DNA from: Thiocapsa sp.
GTDB lineage: Bacteria; Pseudomonadota; Gammaproteobacteria; Chromatiales; Chromatiaceae
DNA: 45,502 nucleotides
NCBI RefSeq assembly: GCF_022340925.1
Contig: NZ_JAJDNA010000069.1
Coordinates: 1 to 45,502 of the forward strand
Reading direction: 5' to 3'
Shown piece after piece: positions 7,749-17,849 of this stretch (within the stretch, counting starts at the first letter, position 1; each line of letters opens with the position of its first letter). Both the position numbers and the translations under genes were made by a program. The notes below the pieces were generated by a model. That model was not told the origin of the DNA, searched no databases, and saw only the letters and a list, made by a program, of their open reading frames with translations.

Positions 7749-10700
7749 ATGAATCAGCCGCAAACCCTGGACCTGGACTTCGTCGGCGACGACCGTTTGT
7801 CGGGCTTCCGTCTGACCCGTCTGGAGGTCTTCAACTGGGGGACCTTCGACGCCCGTGTCTGGACCCTGCAGCTCGACGGCAAGAACGGCCTGCTGACCGG
7901 CGATATCGGCTCTGGCAAGTCGACCCTGGTCGATGCCATCACCACGCTCCTGGTGCCTGCCCAACGCATCGCCTACAACAAGGCCGCTGGCGCCGATAGC
8001 CGGGAGCGGACGCTGCGCTCCTACGTGCTCGGGCATTACAAGTCCGAGCGCAATGAGGTCACGGGGACCGCCAGACCTGTCTCCTTGCGCGATCACAACA
8101 GCTACTCGGTGATCCTCGGCGTCTTCCACAACGCCGGCTACGATCAAACCGTCACGTTGGCGCAGGTGTTCTGGATCAAGGAGGCGCAGGGCCAGCCGGC
8201 GCGCTTCTTCGTCGGCGCTGAGCGCGATCTCTCGATCGCGGCGGACTTCGCCCGGTTCGGCTCGGACATCGCACAACTGCGCAAGCAGCTGCGTCGCCTC
8301 GGGGCCGAGATCGAGGACAGCTTTCCCAAATACGGCGCCTGGTTTCGGCGCCGCTTCGGCATCGACAACGAGCAGGCGCTCGAGCTCTTCCATCAGACGG
8401 TCTCGATGAAATCGGTCGGCAATCTCACCGATTTCGTCCGCAGCCACATGCTGGAGCCCTTCGATGTCGCGCCCCGCATCGGCGCCCTGATCACGCACTT
8501 CGACGACCTCAACCGTGCACACGAGGCCGTGCTCAAGGCGAAGCGCCAGGTCGAGATGCTCACGCCCTTGGTGGCCGACTGCGAGCGGCATGGCCACCTG
8601 GCCCGGGAGGTCGAGGACCTCAGACGCTGCCGGGACGGACTGCGCGCCTACTTCGCCGGCTTGAAGCTGTCCCTGCTCGACAAGCGTCTCGTCCAGCTGA
8701 ACGCCGACTGGGAGCGTCTCGACGCCCAGGCGAGACGCCTGGACGGACGCCGGGAGGATCAACGCATCCAGGTCGACGAGCTCAAGCGCGCGGTGGCCGA
8801 GAACGGCGGCGACCGACTGGAGCGTCTGGCCGCCGAGATCAGGAAGCAGGAGGCGCTGCGGGATGCGCGTCGGGCGAAGGCCCAGCGCTATGCCAACCTG
8901 GCGGCCAACGTCGACGAGCTGGCCGCGACGGACGAACCCGCCTTCCTCGAGCAGCGCCGTCGGCTCAAGGACGTCCGGGAGGGATTGCGCGCCCGCGATG
9001 CCGATCTGCAAAACGAGCTGACCGAGCAGGGTGTCAGTCTGCGCCAAGGCAAGCAGGAGCACGAGACACTGCGGACCGAGATCGACAGCCTGAAACGCCG
9101 ACGCAGCAATATCGACAGCCAGCAGATCCGGATGCGCGCGGCGCTGTGCGACGCCTTGGGGCTCGATGAGGACGCGATGCCCTTCGCGGGCGAGCTGCTG
9201 CAGGTGCGCGATGAGGAGCGCGACTGGGAGGGCGCGGCCGAGCGCCTGATGCGCGGGTTCGGCCTGTCCCTGTTGGTGCCAGACACCCACTACAGGGACG
9301 TGGCCGCGTGGGTGGACCGCAGCCATCTCGGCGGCCGTCTGGTCTATTTCCATGTGCGTCCGCGCCGACGCGGGGACGCACCCGACCTGCACCGCGACTC
9401 GCTGGTCAGAAAGCTCTCCATCAAACCGGACTCGCCGTTCTACGACTGGCTGGAACGCGAGCTGGCACATCGCTTCGACGTCGCCTGCTGCACGACGCAG
9501 GAGCAGTTTCGGCGCGAGACCCGCGCCATCACCCGCGCCGGCCAGGTCAAAGATCCGACGGGTCGTCACGAGAAGGACGACCGGCATCGCATCGACGACC
9601 GCAGCCGCTATGTGCTGGGCTGGAGCAACGCCGCGAAGATCGCCACGCTGGAGGCGCAGCGCCGTCAGCTCGAGGCGCGCCTGGGCGCACTGGCCGACCT
9701 CACGGCGAAGATCCTGTCGGAGCGCAAGGAGCTCGAGCACCGCCTGGATACCCTGACCCGTCTGGACGAGTTTGTCGACTTCGACGAGCTGGACTGGGCC
9801 GTCGTCGCCACCGAGATCGCCGCGCTGGTCGATGAGCGGGAACGCCTGGAGACCGCGTCTGATCTCCTGAAGCAGCTCAATCAACGGCTGAGCGAGGCCA
9901 GCCAGGCGCTCGCCGCCGTCGAGGCCGATCTGGAAATCGCCAAGGACAAGCGGTCCAAGCTCGAGCAGCGCAGGCAGGATGCCGAGACCCTGCGGCAGCA
10001 AACCCGTGATCTCATCGAGCAGACGCGCACGCAGGGGCCGGGGGCAAGCGGCCCTGAGCTGGTCGAGCGGCTGGACGCGATGCGCGCCGAAGCACTCGGC
10101 GAGCATCAGCTGACGGTGGAGTCCTGTGACAACCGCGAGCAGGACGTCCGCGCCTGGCTGCAGACCCGTATCGATCAGGAAGACAAGAAGATCAAGAGCC
10201 TGCGCGACAAGATCATCCAGGCGATGATGGCCTACAAGGAGGCGTTCAAGCTGGAGACGCAGGAGCTCGACGCCAGCCTTGACGCGGCCTACGAGTACCG
10301 CGGCCAGCTCGATCAGCTGGGCCGGGACGACCTGCCGCGCTTCGAGGCCCGCTTCAAAGAGCTGTTGAACGTCAATACCATCAACGAGATCGCCAACTTC
10401 AACGCCCAGCTGGCACGCGAGCGCGAGACGATCAAGGAGCGCATCGGACGCATCAACGACTCGCTCACCCAGATCGACTACAACCCGGGGCGCTATATCG
10501 CGCTGGAGTCCCAGATCAGTCCGGATGCGGAGATCCGCGACTTCCAGTCCGAGCTGCGGGCCTGCACCGAGGGCTCGCTGACCGGCTCCGAGGAGACCCA
10601 GTACTCGGAGGCGAAGTTCCTGCAGGTGAAGGCCATCATCGAGCGCTTTCGGGGCCGCGAGGGACAGTCGGACGCCGACCGGCGGTGGACGGCCAAGGTG

Positions 10701-11135
10701 ACCGACGTGCGTAACTGGTTTCTGTTCGCCGCCAGCGAGCGCTGGCGTGCGGACGGAACCGAGCATGAGCACTACTCGGACTCGGGTGGCAAGTCCGGCG
10801 GTCAGAAGGAAAAGCTCGCCTACACCATTCTGGCCGCGAGCCTCGCCTATCAGTTCGGGCTGGAATGGGGTGCGGTGCGCTCGCGCTCCTTCCGCTTCGT
10901 GGTCATCGACGAGGCCTTCGGCCGGGGCTCGGACGAGTCGGCGCAATACGGCCTGAGGCTCTTCCAGCAGCTCAATCTGCAGCTGCTGATCGTCACACCG
11001 CTGCAGAAGATCCATATCATCGAGCCCTTCGTCGCCGGCGTCGGGTTCGTGCACAACGAGGGGGGCCGCGACTCCAAGCTGCGCAATCTCACGATCGAGG
11101 AGTACCGGGCGCGCAAGGCCGAGCTGGCGGCATGA
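7749..11135 (+). CDS. jetC: Wadjet protein JetC (SMC/MukB-like ATPase)
   Basis: This is a 1128-residue SMC-type ATPase. The Walker A motif GDIGSGKST is at about residues 51-59. Two long coiled-coil arms (roughly 270-460 and 630-900) flank a central hinge-like domain. The ABC signature [11 protein letters not shown] starts at about 1012, and Walker B is [10 protein letters not shown] with Asp1054 and Glu1055. All catalytic elements look intact. In type I Wadjet, JetC dimers extrude DNA loops and deliver small circular DNA to JetD for cutting. ATG 7749 gives the usual N-terminal strand ([16 protein letters not shown]). The gene ends in a 4-base ATGA overlap with jetD. Confidence 0.96.
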   Translation: MNQPQTLDLDFVGDDRLSGFRLTRLEVFNWGTFDARVWTLQLDGKNGLLTGDIGSGKSTLVDAITTLLVPAQRIAYNKAAGADSRERTLRSYVLGHYKSERNEVTGTARPVSLRDHNSYSVILGVFHNAGYDQTVTLAQVFWIKEAQGQPARFFVGAERDLSIAADFARFGSDIAQLRKQLRRLGAEIEDSFPKYGAWFRRRFGIDNEQALELFHQTVSMKSVGNLTDFVRSHMLEPFDVAPRIGALITHFDDLNRAHEAVLKAKRQVEMLTPLVADCERHGHLAREVEDLRRCRDGLRAYFAGLKLSLLDKRLVQLNADWERLDAQARRLDGRREDQRIQVDELKRAVAENGGDRLERLAAEIRKQEALRDARRAKAQRYANLAANVDELAATDEPAFLEQRRRLKDVREGLRARDADLQNELTEQGVSLRQGKQEHETLRTEIDSLKRRRSNIDSQQIRMRAALCDALGLDEDAMPFAGELLQVRDEERDWEGAAERLMRGFGLSLLVPDTHYRDVAAWVDRSHLGGRLVYFHVRPRRRGDAPDLHRDSLVRKLSIKPDSPFYDWLERELAHRFDVACCTTQEQFRRETRAITRAGQVKDPTGRHEKDDRHRIDDRSRYVLGWSNAAKIATLEAQRRQLEARLGALADLTAKILSERKELEHRLDTLTRLDEFVDFDELDWAVVATEIAALVDERERLETASDLLKQLNQRLSEASQALAAVEADLEIAKDKRSKLEQRRQDAETLRQQTRDLIEQTRTQGPGASGPELVERLDAMRAEALGEHQLTVESCDNREQDVRAWLQTRIDQEDKKIKSLRDKIIQAMMAYKEAFKLETQELDASLDAAYEYRGQLDQLGRDDLPRFEARFKELLNVNTINEIANFNAQLARERETIKERIGRINDSLTQIDYNPGRYIALESQISPDAEIRDFQSELRACTEGSLTGSEETQYSEAKFLQVKAIIERFRGREGQSDADRRWTAKVTDVRNWFLFAASERWRADGTEHEHYSDSGGKSGGQKEKLAYTILAASLAYQFGLEWGAVRSRSFRFVVIDEAFGRGSDESAQYGLRLFQQLNLQLLIVTPLQKIHIIEPFVAGVGFVHNEGGRDSKLRNLTIEEYRARKAELAA

Positions 11136-12319
11136 GCTGGACGAATGCGGGCGACCTGAGGGCGCAGCTGCGCCGACGCTGGGAGCGCGGCGAGCTGCTC
11201 CGTGCGATGCTCACCGACGAGACCGGCTTCCCGCTGCGCCTGAGACTGAAAGGACCGGGCTCCTCCGAGCTGGCCGATCGGTTCGAGGCGGTGCGCGCCT
11301 GGGTGGCGGACCTGGTCGCCGTCCCCCACACCCGCATCGAATGGCGCGAGGTCAAGCATCGGGTTCTGGGGGCCCAGCGCCTGCCCCAGTCCGTCTGGGT
11401 GGACAGCCTCGAGGGCGCACTCGCGCTGATCGGCAAGCGCGGCGACGCGGCACGGTTCGCCGAGATCCTGGCGCTGACGCGCTCGCGGCAGCCGACCCTG
11501 CTCCACTGGCTCGGGAAACGACCCCTGCAGGCCATTGAGCTCGCCGCAGACTGGGACCGCCTGCTCGCGGTGGTCGACTGGGTGGTCCGCCACCCGCGTC
11601 CGGGCATCTATCTGCGACAGGTCGACATTCCGGGCATCCACAGCAAGTTCATCGAGGCCCATCGCGGGGTGCTCTGCGAGCTGCTCGACCTGGCCCTGCC
11701 GCCGACGGCCGTCGACGCCGAACGCGTCGGCGTCACCCGCTTCGCCGGGCGTTACGGCTTTCGCGAGAAGCCCACCCACCTTCGCCTGCGCGTGCTCGAC
11801 GCGCGCGTGCCGCTGCTACCCGGCCCGACGCAACCCGACATGACCCTGGATGCCGAGAGCTTCGCCCGACTGGAGATCCCGGTCCGACGCGTCTTCATCA
11901 CCGAGAACGAGACCAACTTCCTGGCGTTTCCGCACGCGCCGGACGCGATCGTCGTCTTCGGTGCCGGCTATGGATGGGAGGCGCTGGCGCGGGCCGAGTG
12001 GCTCGCGCGATGCTCCATTCACTACTGGGGCGACATCGATACCCACGGATTCGCCATCCTCGACCAGCTCCGCGTCCACCTCGACCGGGCCGCCTCCTTC
12101 CTGATGGACCGTCCCACCCTGATGTCCCACGAGGCGCTCTGGGGCGAGGAGCCCGACCAGATCGTCCATGAGCTGCCGAGACTCACCGCCCCGGAACGCG
12201 CCTTGTTCGACGACCTGCGCGACAACCGCATCCGGCCCGGTCTGCGTCTGGAGCAGGAGCGGGTCGGGTTTCAGTGGGTACGGACCGCGCTCGGTCGCGT
12301 CATCGGGCGCAGTCGCTGA
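11132..12319 (+). CDS. jetD: Wadjet nuclease JetD (DUF3322/DUF2220, Toprim)
   Basis: The protein has 395 residues. The N-terminal half (residues 1 to about 190) is the DUF3322 part. The C-terminal half is DUF2220, a topoisomerase VI A-like Toprim fold. The conserved acidic residues are visible as Glu258 in [10 protein letters not shown] and Asp301/Asp303 in [10 protein letters not shown], which should bind Mg2+ for cleavage. JetD is the nuclease that cuts plasmids held by the JetABC motor. ATG 11132 overlaps the jetC stop, so the two are probably translated together. No obvious terminator follows. Confidence 0.95.
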   Translation: MSWTNAGDLRAQLRRRWERGELLRAMLTDETGFPLRLRLKGPGSSELADRFEAVRAWVADLVAVPHTRIEWREVKHRVLGAQRLPQSVWVDSLEGALALIGKRGDAARFAEILALTRSRQPTLLHWLGKRPLQAIELAADWDRLLAVVDWVVRHPRPGIYLRQVDIPGIHSKFIEAHRGVLCELLDLALPPTAVDAERVGVTRFAGRYGFREKPTHLRLRVLDARVPLLPGPTQPDMTLDAESFARLEIPVRRVFITENETNFLAFPHAPDAIVVFGAGYGWEALARAEWLARCSIHYWGDIDTHGFAILDQLRVHLDRAASFLMDRPTLMSHEALWGEEPDQIVHELPRLTAPERALFDDLRDNRIRPGLRLEQERVGFQWVRTALGRVIGRSR

Positions 12320-12587
12320 CGAGGCCACGGTTCGCCGATGCAGTCACACCCCGGGGTCATGGTCTGATTGCAAGGCAGGGCGCGCCGCTGCGTCGCCGCA
12401 CTGAGGACAGCGGTGGACAGCCGCGACCGGTTCGGCGCATGCCGGCGTCGCTGTCACGCGTTAACCTGCCCCCGAACCATTGGCCTAATATACGGCAGTT
12501 GACGGCTTCATCTGACATGGAAACAGGCGCCGGATCCAAGGCTTCCGTGTTCCTGCCATGTCCGGGTCGACGAGAGGCACAGGACCC

Positions 12588-13136
12588 ATGGAGAACCCGA
12601 CCGGCGTCGCCGCACAGATCATCAAGGCGGCCGCCTTCGCCGCGGCCAAGCATCGCAATCAGCGCCGGAAGGACGCGGAGGCCTCGCCCTACATCAATCA
12701 CCCGATCGCGCTCGCCGATGTCCTGGCCAACGAAGGCGGCATCGCGGATCCCAGCGTGCTCTGTGCCGCGATTCTGCATGACACCATCGAAGACACGCAG
12801 ACGACGCCGGCCGAGCTGGAGCGCCACTTCGGTCGTCACGTCGCCTCGATCGTGCTGGAGGTGACGGACGACAAGTCGCTGGAGAAACAGGTCCGCAAAC
12901 AGCGCCAGATCGAGCGCGCGCCCCACAGCTCGCGGGAGGCCAGGCTGGTGAAGCTGGCCGACAAGATCTGCAATCTCAGGGATCTCCTGAGCTCGCCGCC
13001 CGCCGATTGGTCGAGCGAGCGCAAGCGTGCCTATCTCGACTGGTCGGACCAGGTGGTGGCTGGCCTCAGAGGCACTCACCCGGGACTGGAGGCCGTCTTC
13101 GACGGGCTGCTCGCTCGCCGCGACGAGCTCGGCTGA
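12588..13136 (+). CDS. MESH1-like HD-domain alarmone hydrolase
   Basis: The 182-residue protein consists of an HD domain alone, about the size of animal MESH1 and bacterial small alarmone hydrolases. Key residues are in place: His22 in AAKHRNQRR, His38 in YINHP, His64-Asp65 and Glu68-Asp69 in [11 protein letters not shown], and Asp125 with Asn129 in KLADKICNL. These bind Mn2+ and the nucleotide in family members that remove pyrophosphate from ppGpp or phosphate from NADPH. There is no synthetase or TGS/ACT domain, so it is not a full RelA/SpoT. ATG 12588 follows AGGA. An ATG 30 bases upstream is possible but lacks a ribosome site. It lies between jetD and polA on the same strand. Confidence 0.88.
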   Translation: MENPTGVAAQIIKAAAFAAAKHRNQRRKDAEASPYINHPIALADVLANEGGIADPSVLCAAILHDTIEDTQTTPAELERHFGRHVASIVLEVTDDKSLEKQVRKQRQIERAPHSSREARLVKLADKICNLRDLLSSPPADWSSERKRAYLDWSDQVVAGLRGTHPGLEAVFDGLLARRDELG

Positions 13137-13290
13137 GGGGCGGATCGGTCGCGGCCCGGCGCAACGCGGTTGCCGCCGCGTGCCCTGCGGGCCGGGCCTG
13201 TCCCGCGGGATCCGCCGGGGGGGTCCCGAGCGGCGTGGCTGTGCTACCGTTCACCGACGACCCCGAATCAGGTTCCCCGACGAGCACCCC

Positions 13291-15999
13291 ATGGCGAAAC
13301 GATTCCCCTTGATCCTGGTCGACGCCTCCGGCTATCTGTTCCGCGCCTATCACGCACTTCCCAAGCTGACCAACTCCAAGGGCGAGGCGACCGGTGCTCT
13401 GATGGGCGTGCTCAGCATGCTGCGCAAGCTGATCGACGAGCATCAGCCGGACTACATCGGCGTCGTCTTCGACGCCCCCGGCAAGACCTTTCGCGACCAC
13501 ATCTATCCTGAGTACAAGGCCAACCGGCCGGCGATGGCCGAGGACCTGCGCGAGCAAATCCAACCGCTGCAGGAGGTGATCCGGGCCATGGGTCTGCCGC
13601 TCCTGGTGATCCCGGATGTCGAGGCCGACGATGTCATCGGCACCCTCGCGACCCGCGCCGCCGCTCAAGGCATCCCGACCCTGGTCTCGACCGGCGACAA
13701 GGACATGGCGCAGCTGGTGAGCGACCAGGTCACCCTGGTCAACACCATGACCGACCGCCTCCTGGATCCGGCTGGCGTGGAGGAGAAGTTCGGCGTGCCG
13801 CCGGAGCGGATCGTCGACTATCTGAGCCTCATGGGGGACAGCGTCGACAACATCCCGGGCGTCGCCAAATGCGGGCCGAAGACGGCGGCGAAATGGATCG
13901 CCGACTACGGTGACCTGGACGGGGTGATCGCCAATGCCGACAAGATCACGGGCAAGGTGGGTGAGAATCTGCGCGCCGTGCTCGACCAGCTGCCCTTGTC
14001 GCGCGAGCTCACCACCATCAAGCGCGACGTGGCGCTCGACCTTGGGCCCACGGATCTCCGCCCGAGCCCGCCCGATCGCCAGACCCTGCGCGGCTGGTAC
14101 GAGCGTTTCGAGTCGCGCCGGCTGCTGGCGACCCTGAAGGAGACCGACGGAGGCGACGCAGGGACAGCCGAGGTGCCGCCGAAGGCCCATCCCGGCTACG
14201 AGGTCGTCCTCACACAGGACGCCTTCGAGGCCTGGATGGCCCGACTCGAGACCGCGGACCTCTTCGCCTTCGACACCGAGACCACCGATCTCGATTACAT
14301 GCGCGCGGAGCTGGTGGGCCTCTCGTTTTCCCTGGAGCCCGAACAGGCCGCCTATGTGCCGGTCGCCCATACCTACCCGGGCGCGCCGGATCAGCTCGAC
14401 CGCCAGGCGGTGCTCGCGCGCATGCGGCCCTTGCTGGAGGACCCGAGCCACCCCAAGGTCGGCCAGAACCTCAAGTACGACATGAGTGTCCTGGCCCGCT
14501 ACGACATCGAGCTGCGCGGAATCGCGCACGACACCATGCTCGAGAGCTATGTCCTCGACAGCACCGCGACCCGGCACGACATGGACTCGCTGGCGAAGAA
14601 ATACCTGGACCAGGATACGGTCCACTTCGAGGACATCGCCGGGAAAGGCGCGAAGCAGCTCACCTTCGATCAGATCCCCCTGGAGCAGGCCGGCCACTAT
14701 GCCGCAGAAGACGCCGATGTCACCCTGCGGCTGCATCGGGCGCTCTGGCCGCGGCTCGAGGCGACACCGGGCATGGCCAGGCTCTACCAGGGCATCGAGG
14801 TGCCCCTGATCCCCGTCCTCTCGCGGATGGAGCGGCATGGCGTGCGGATCGAGCCCCAGCTCCTCGCCGAGCAGAGTCAGGAGCTGGCCCAGCGGATCCA
14901 GGAGATCGAGACCCGGGCCTACGAGGCGGCCGGGCGGCGCTTCAACATGGGCTCGCCCAAGCAGATCGGGACCATCTTCTTCGAGGAGCTCGGCCTGCCG
15001 GTGGTCGCCAAGACGCCCACCGGCGCGCCCTCCACCTCGGAGTCGGTCCTCGAGCAGCTTGCCGCCGACGGTCACGCCCTCCCGGACCTGATCCTGCAGC
15101 ACCGCAGTCTCTCGAAGCTCAGATCCACCTACACGGACAAGCTCCCTCAGATGGTCAACCCGGAGACCGGGCGCGTCCACACCTCCTACCATCAGGCGGT
15201 GGCCGCCACCGGCCGGCTCTCTTCGAGCGACCCGAACCTGCAGAACATCCCGATCCGCACGGAGGAGGGCCGGCGTATCCGCCGGGCGTTCGTCGCCGAG
15301 CCGGGAAACCGCCTGCTGGCCGCGGATTACTCCCAGATCGAGCTGCGGATCATGGCCCATCTCTCCGGTGATGAGCGGCTGCTCGCGGCCTTCGCCAGCG
15401 GACTCGACATCCATCGTGCGACCGCCGCGGAGATCCTCGGGTCCTCGCCCGAGGCGGTCACCAGCGAGCAGCGCCGCTCGGCCAAGGCCATCAACTTCGG
15501 TCTGATCTACGGCATGTCCGCCTTCGGGCTGGCCCGTCAGCTCGGGATCGAGCGGGGCGCGGCACAGGACTACGTGGATCGCTATTTCCAGCGCTATCCG
15601 GGGGTCAGGGCCTTCATGGAGCGGACCCGCGCCAGGGCACGCGAGGACCGCTATGTCGAGACCCTGTTCGGACGTCGGCTCTATCTCACCGAGATCGGCC
15701 ACAGCAACCAGGGCCGGCGCGCCGCCGCCGAGCGGACCGCCATCAACGCCCCGATGCAAGGCACGGCGGCCGACATCATCAAGCGCGCGATGATCGCGTC
15801 GGATGGCTGGATCCAGTCGGAGCGGCCGCCCGTGCGCATGATCATGCAGGTCCACGACGAGCTGGTGTTCGAGGTCGCCGCCGACGTCGTGGAGTCGGCC
15901 AGCCGGCACATCCGCTCGGCGATGGAAAGCGCCGCCGATCTGGCCGTCCCGCTCGTCGTCGACATCGGCATCGGTGAGAACTGGGACGAGGCGCATTGA
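13291..15999 (+). CDS. polA: DNA polymerase I
   Basis: The 902-residue enzyme has three domains. The 5'-3' nuclease (about 1-290) has VEADDVIGTL and GDKDMAQL. The 3'-5' proofreading exonuclease has Asp328 and Glu330 in FDTETTDLD, so it appears active. The polymerase has motif A around Asp679 (DYSQIELR), the O-helix RRSAKAINFGLIYG, and motif C at Asp856 (VHDELVFEV). It fills gaps and removes RNA primers in repair and lagging-strand synthesis. ATG 13291 gives the normal start MAKRFPLILVDASGYLFRAY. The frame remains open upstream, but that part is not polymerase-like. A strong terminator follows at 16175. Confidence 0.98.
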   Translation: MAKRFPLILVDASGYLFRAYHALPKLTNSKGEATGALMGVLSMLRKLIDEHQPDYIGVVFDAPGKTFRDHIYPEYKANRPAMAEDLREQIQPLQEVIRAMGLPLLVIPDVEADDVIGTLATRAAAQGIPTLVSTGDKDMAQLVSDQVTLVNTMTDRLLDPAGVEEKFGVPPERIVDYLSLMGDSVDNIPGVAKCGPKTAAKWIADYGDLDGVIANADKITGKVGENLRAVLDQLPLSRELTTIKRDVALDLGPTDLRPSPPDRQTLRGWYERFESRRLLATLKETDGGDAGTAEVPPKAHPGYEVVLTQDAFEAWMARLETADLFAFDTETTDLDYMRAELVGLSFSLEPEQAAYVPVAHTYPGAPDQLDRQAVLARMRPLLEDPSHPKVGQNLKYDMSVLARYDIELRGIAHDTMLESYVLDSTATRHDMDSLAKKYLDQDTVHFEDIAGKGAKQLTFDQIPLEQAGHYAAEDADVTLRLHRALWPRLEATPGMARLYQGIEVPLIPVLSRMERHGVRIEPQLLAEQSQELAQRIQEIETRAYEAAGRRFNMGSPKQIGTIFFEELGLPVVAKTPTGAPSTSESVLEQLAADGHALPDLILQHRSLSKLRSTYTDKLPQMVNPETGRVHTSYHQAVAATGRLSSSDPNLQNIPIRTEEGRRIRRAFVAEPGNRLLAADYSQIELRIMAHLSGDERLLAAFASGLDIHRATAAEILGSSPEAVTSEQRRSAKAINFGLIYGMSAFGLARQLGIERGAAQDYVDRYFQRYPGVRAFMERTRARAREDRYVETLFGRRLYLTEIGHSNQGRRAAAERTAINAPMQGTAADIIKRAMIASDGWIQSERPPVRMIMQVHDELVFEVAADVVESASRHIRSAMESAADLAVPLVVDIGIGENWDEAH

Positions 16000-16174
16000 C
16001 CCGTTACGCCCCGCGCCCGGCGATTGCGACACCCAGGGCTGGCCGTCGCGGCGGTGCGGAAGGCGGCCGGAACTTTCCCGCGGGCCGCCGGTCGGATTGG
16101 TTGAGCGCAACGGGGTGTCTATCCCCCCTGAAGGCACCCCAAATCCCGGTCTCTCCAAGCCGGGGAAGCGATTA

Positions 16175-16208
16175 CCCCGAAGCCCCTCCCCAGGGCTTCG
16201 GGGTTTTT
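16175..16208 (+). terminator. Rho-independent terminator after polA
   Basis: A perfect 11-base stem, CCCCGAAGCCC (16175-16185) with GGGCTTCGGGG (16193-16203), encloses a 7-base loop and is followed directly by TTTTT (16204-16208). It lies 176 bases after the polA stop. The rest of the 15999-16449 gap shows no gene; it is GC-rich, with an A/T-richer patch near 16400 (TTAAAAT) that could serve the next gene. Confidence 0.92.
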
Positions 16209-16449
16209 CTTGACACTGCGGACCTGGCCCTGACAGGCCTTCGCAAGCCCGCCCCGGGGATGGGGCGCGGGCTCCATCCCGGGCTGCCGGGACCGCCAGA
16301 CCGATCCTCGCTCGGATCAGATGCTGGCCCGACGGCGCTGGCCATTTGCCGCGGCCTGTCACGATCCTGCTGTGTCATGAGACCGACATGACCCTGCCTT
16401 AAAATCCGAACGGCGTGCATTGCGACCCGTGAAATGGGAGGACCTCGAC

Positions 16450-17154
16450 ATGCTGCTGTCAGACATCACCCTGGTTCTCCCGACCCGCGACGAGGCGCAC
16501 AACATCGGCGCCTTCCTGGAGTCCGTTCCGTCGCCGATGCCGCTCGTGGTGGTGGATGCGAGCCGGGACGAGACGCCGGATCTGATCGAGACGCTGCGGC
16601 CCGAGCACACACTCGTCCTGCGCGAGCCCGGATCCGTGACCGAGGCAAGACAGCGTGGTGCGAGCGCTGCGCGCACGCAATGGCTGCTGTTCAGCGATGC
16701 CGACGTGATCTTTCCCCGCGGGTATTTCGAGCGTCTCGGGAACCTCTCGGGTCACGCCGTCTACTACGGGCCGAAGCTCTCCGAGGGTCGCTTCCGGGCG
16801 TACTATCGCCGCATCGCCATGGCTCAGGCGCTCAGCCATGCCTGCGGGATTCCCGCTGCATCGGGCTCCAATCTGTTGATCCGGCGCGACGCGCTCGAGC
16901 GCGTGGGCGGATTCGACCTGAGACTGAGCTGCAACGAGGATTCGGAGATCGTCTGGCGTCTCCGGCGAGCCGGGTGTCGGGTCGCGTTCCGCAAGGACCT
17001 GGCGGTCTACGCGACCGACCATCGACGGATCGAGCGTGGCCGGCTGCGCAAGACCCTGCACTCGATCAGCCGCTGCATCCTGCTCTACACCAACCTGATG
17101 CCACAGAAGTACCGGACCTACGACTGGGGTTACTGGCAGCATCGCGACGGCTGA
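16450..17154 (+). CDS. Family 2 glycosyltransferase
   Basis: The 234-residue protein has a GT-A fold. It begins DITLVLPTRDEAHNIGAFLESV, the standard GT2 start for nucleotide-sugar binding. The metal-binding DxD is in LFSDADVIFP (about residues 87-90). A later segment, GFDLRLSCNEDSEIVWRLRRAG, is the acceptor and catalytic ED region. ATG 16450 is chosen because GGGAGG lies nine bases upstream; a TTG at 16420 is the longer option. No membrane helix is seen, so it is probably a cytosolic or peripheral enzyme. The sugar and acceptor cannot be told. It stands alone between the polA terminator and the PilZ gene. Confidence 0.85.
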   Translation: MLLSDITLVLPTRDEAHNIGAFLESVPSPMPLVVVDASRDETPDLIETLRPEHTLVLREPGSVTEARQRGASAARTQWLLFSDADVIFPRGYFERLGNLSGHAVYYGPKLSEGRFRAYYRRIAMAQALSHACGIPAASGSNLLIRRDALERVGGFDLRLSCNEDSEIVWRLRRAGCRVAFRKDLAVYATDHRRIERGRLRKTLHSISRCILLYTNLMPQKYRTYDWGYWQHRDG

Positions 17155-17239
17155 CCGAACGCACGGCCGCGATAGCCGGAAATTTCATCGTTCGGTCATC
17201 GGCCCTGCACCAATCGGTCAAGTCGCGGCCCTACCATCC

Positions 17240-17259
17240 CCCGGACGACACAGTCCGGG
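17240..17259 (+). promoter_or_regulatory. Hairpin in the leader of the PilZ gene
   Basis: CCCGGAC (17240-17246) and GTCCGGG (17253-17259) form a 7-base stem with a GACACA loop. It ends 12 bases before ATG 17272 and touches the GAGAG ribosome site. There is no T-run, so it is not a simple terminator. It could be a leader structure or a protein-binding palindrome. Confidence 0.3.
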
Positions 17260-17271
17260 AGAGATCGACCG

Positions 17272-17628
17272 ATGACCGTTGAGCTCCGCTATTGCGCCCG
17301 GCACCCGATCGACCTCAGGGTGCACATCCGCTATCGCAACCGTCGCTTCTTCTGCGCCCGCGCACGTAATCTGTCCAACGACGGCATGTTCCTGGAGGTC
17401 CAGAACCTGACCCTGCCGACAGGCACCCTGATCGAGCTCGAGCTCCAGGCATTGGGTCGGGACTGGCTGATCCCCGCGCTTGTGGTCCACCATCGAGGAT
17501 CAGGCATCGGGGTGATGTTCCGGGACCCCCAGCCCGCGCTCTACCGAGGTCTGACACAGACCGAGGCCGGTCTGCAGCCGCCCCCCCGAGCCGCCGGCGC
17601 GAAAGGCCGGGGGCTCAACCAGCGTTGA
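17272..17628 (+). CDS. PilZ-domain protein
   Basis: The 118-residue protein is essentially one PilZ domain. The c-di-GMP-binding features are R6-x-x-x-R10 near the N-terminus (RYCARHPIDL) and NLSNDGMFLEV, matching the [DN]-x-S-x-x-G pattern. Beta strands continue to about residue 90 (GIGVMFRDP), followed by a Pro/Gly-rich tail. PilZ proteins bind cyclic di-GMP and pass the signal to motility or polysaccharide export machinery. The neighbouring glycosyltransferase makes a surface-sugar role possible, but nothing else in the window supports it. A GAGAG ribosome site precedes ATG 17272. Confidence 0.86.
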   Translation: MTVELRYCARHPIDLRVHIRYRNRRFFCARARNLSNDGMFLEVQNLTLPTGTLIELELQALGRDWLIPALVVHHRGSGIGVMFRDPQPALYRGLTQTEAGLQPPPRAAGAKGRGLNQR

Positions 17629-17849
17629 CCGGTGGACCCACCGCAGATCCGGCCGATCGGGCGCGCCCCGAGGATGCAGGTCCGCTTCGCAGGAACGATG
17701 CGCAGCCTCTCCGGACATCGGAGGTCACGTCAGGCGTTGCACCTCGGATGACCGCCAACCCGACACAGCTGACCAGGGGTGCCTGCGGCCGCGGCGCCAG
17801 TGTCTCGTCGCATCTGCCCGGTGGTGCCCGGCGCTCGGGACCCGGGGCA

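Noticed and set aside
7695..11054. Very long open frame antisense to jetC (over 1100 codons)
   Set aside because: It is an artefact of high GC and codon structure of the sense gene. The translation is repetitive, shows no family motif, and the sense strand has a full SMC ATPase.
12320..12587. TAATAT at about 12487 as a promoter for the MESH1-like gene
   Set aside because: No -35 box is found at a suitable distance; the nearest TTAACC gives about 20 bases and a poor match.
13066..16362. Very long open frame antisense to polA
   Set aside because: It shadows a complete DNA polymerase I, has no recognisable domain and runs through the polA terminator.
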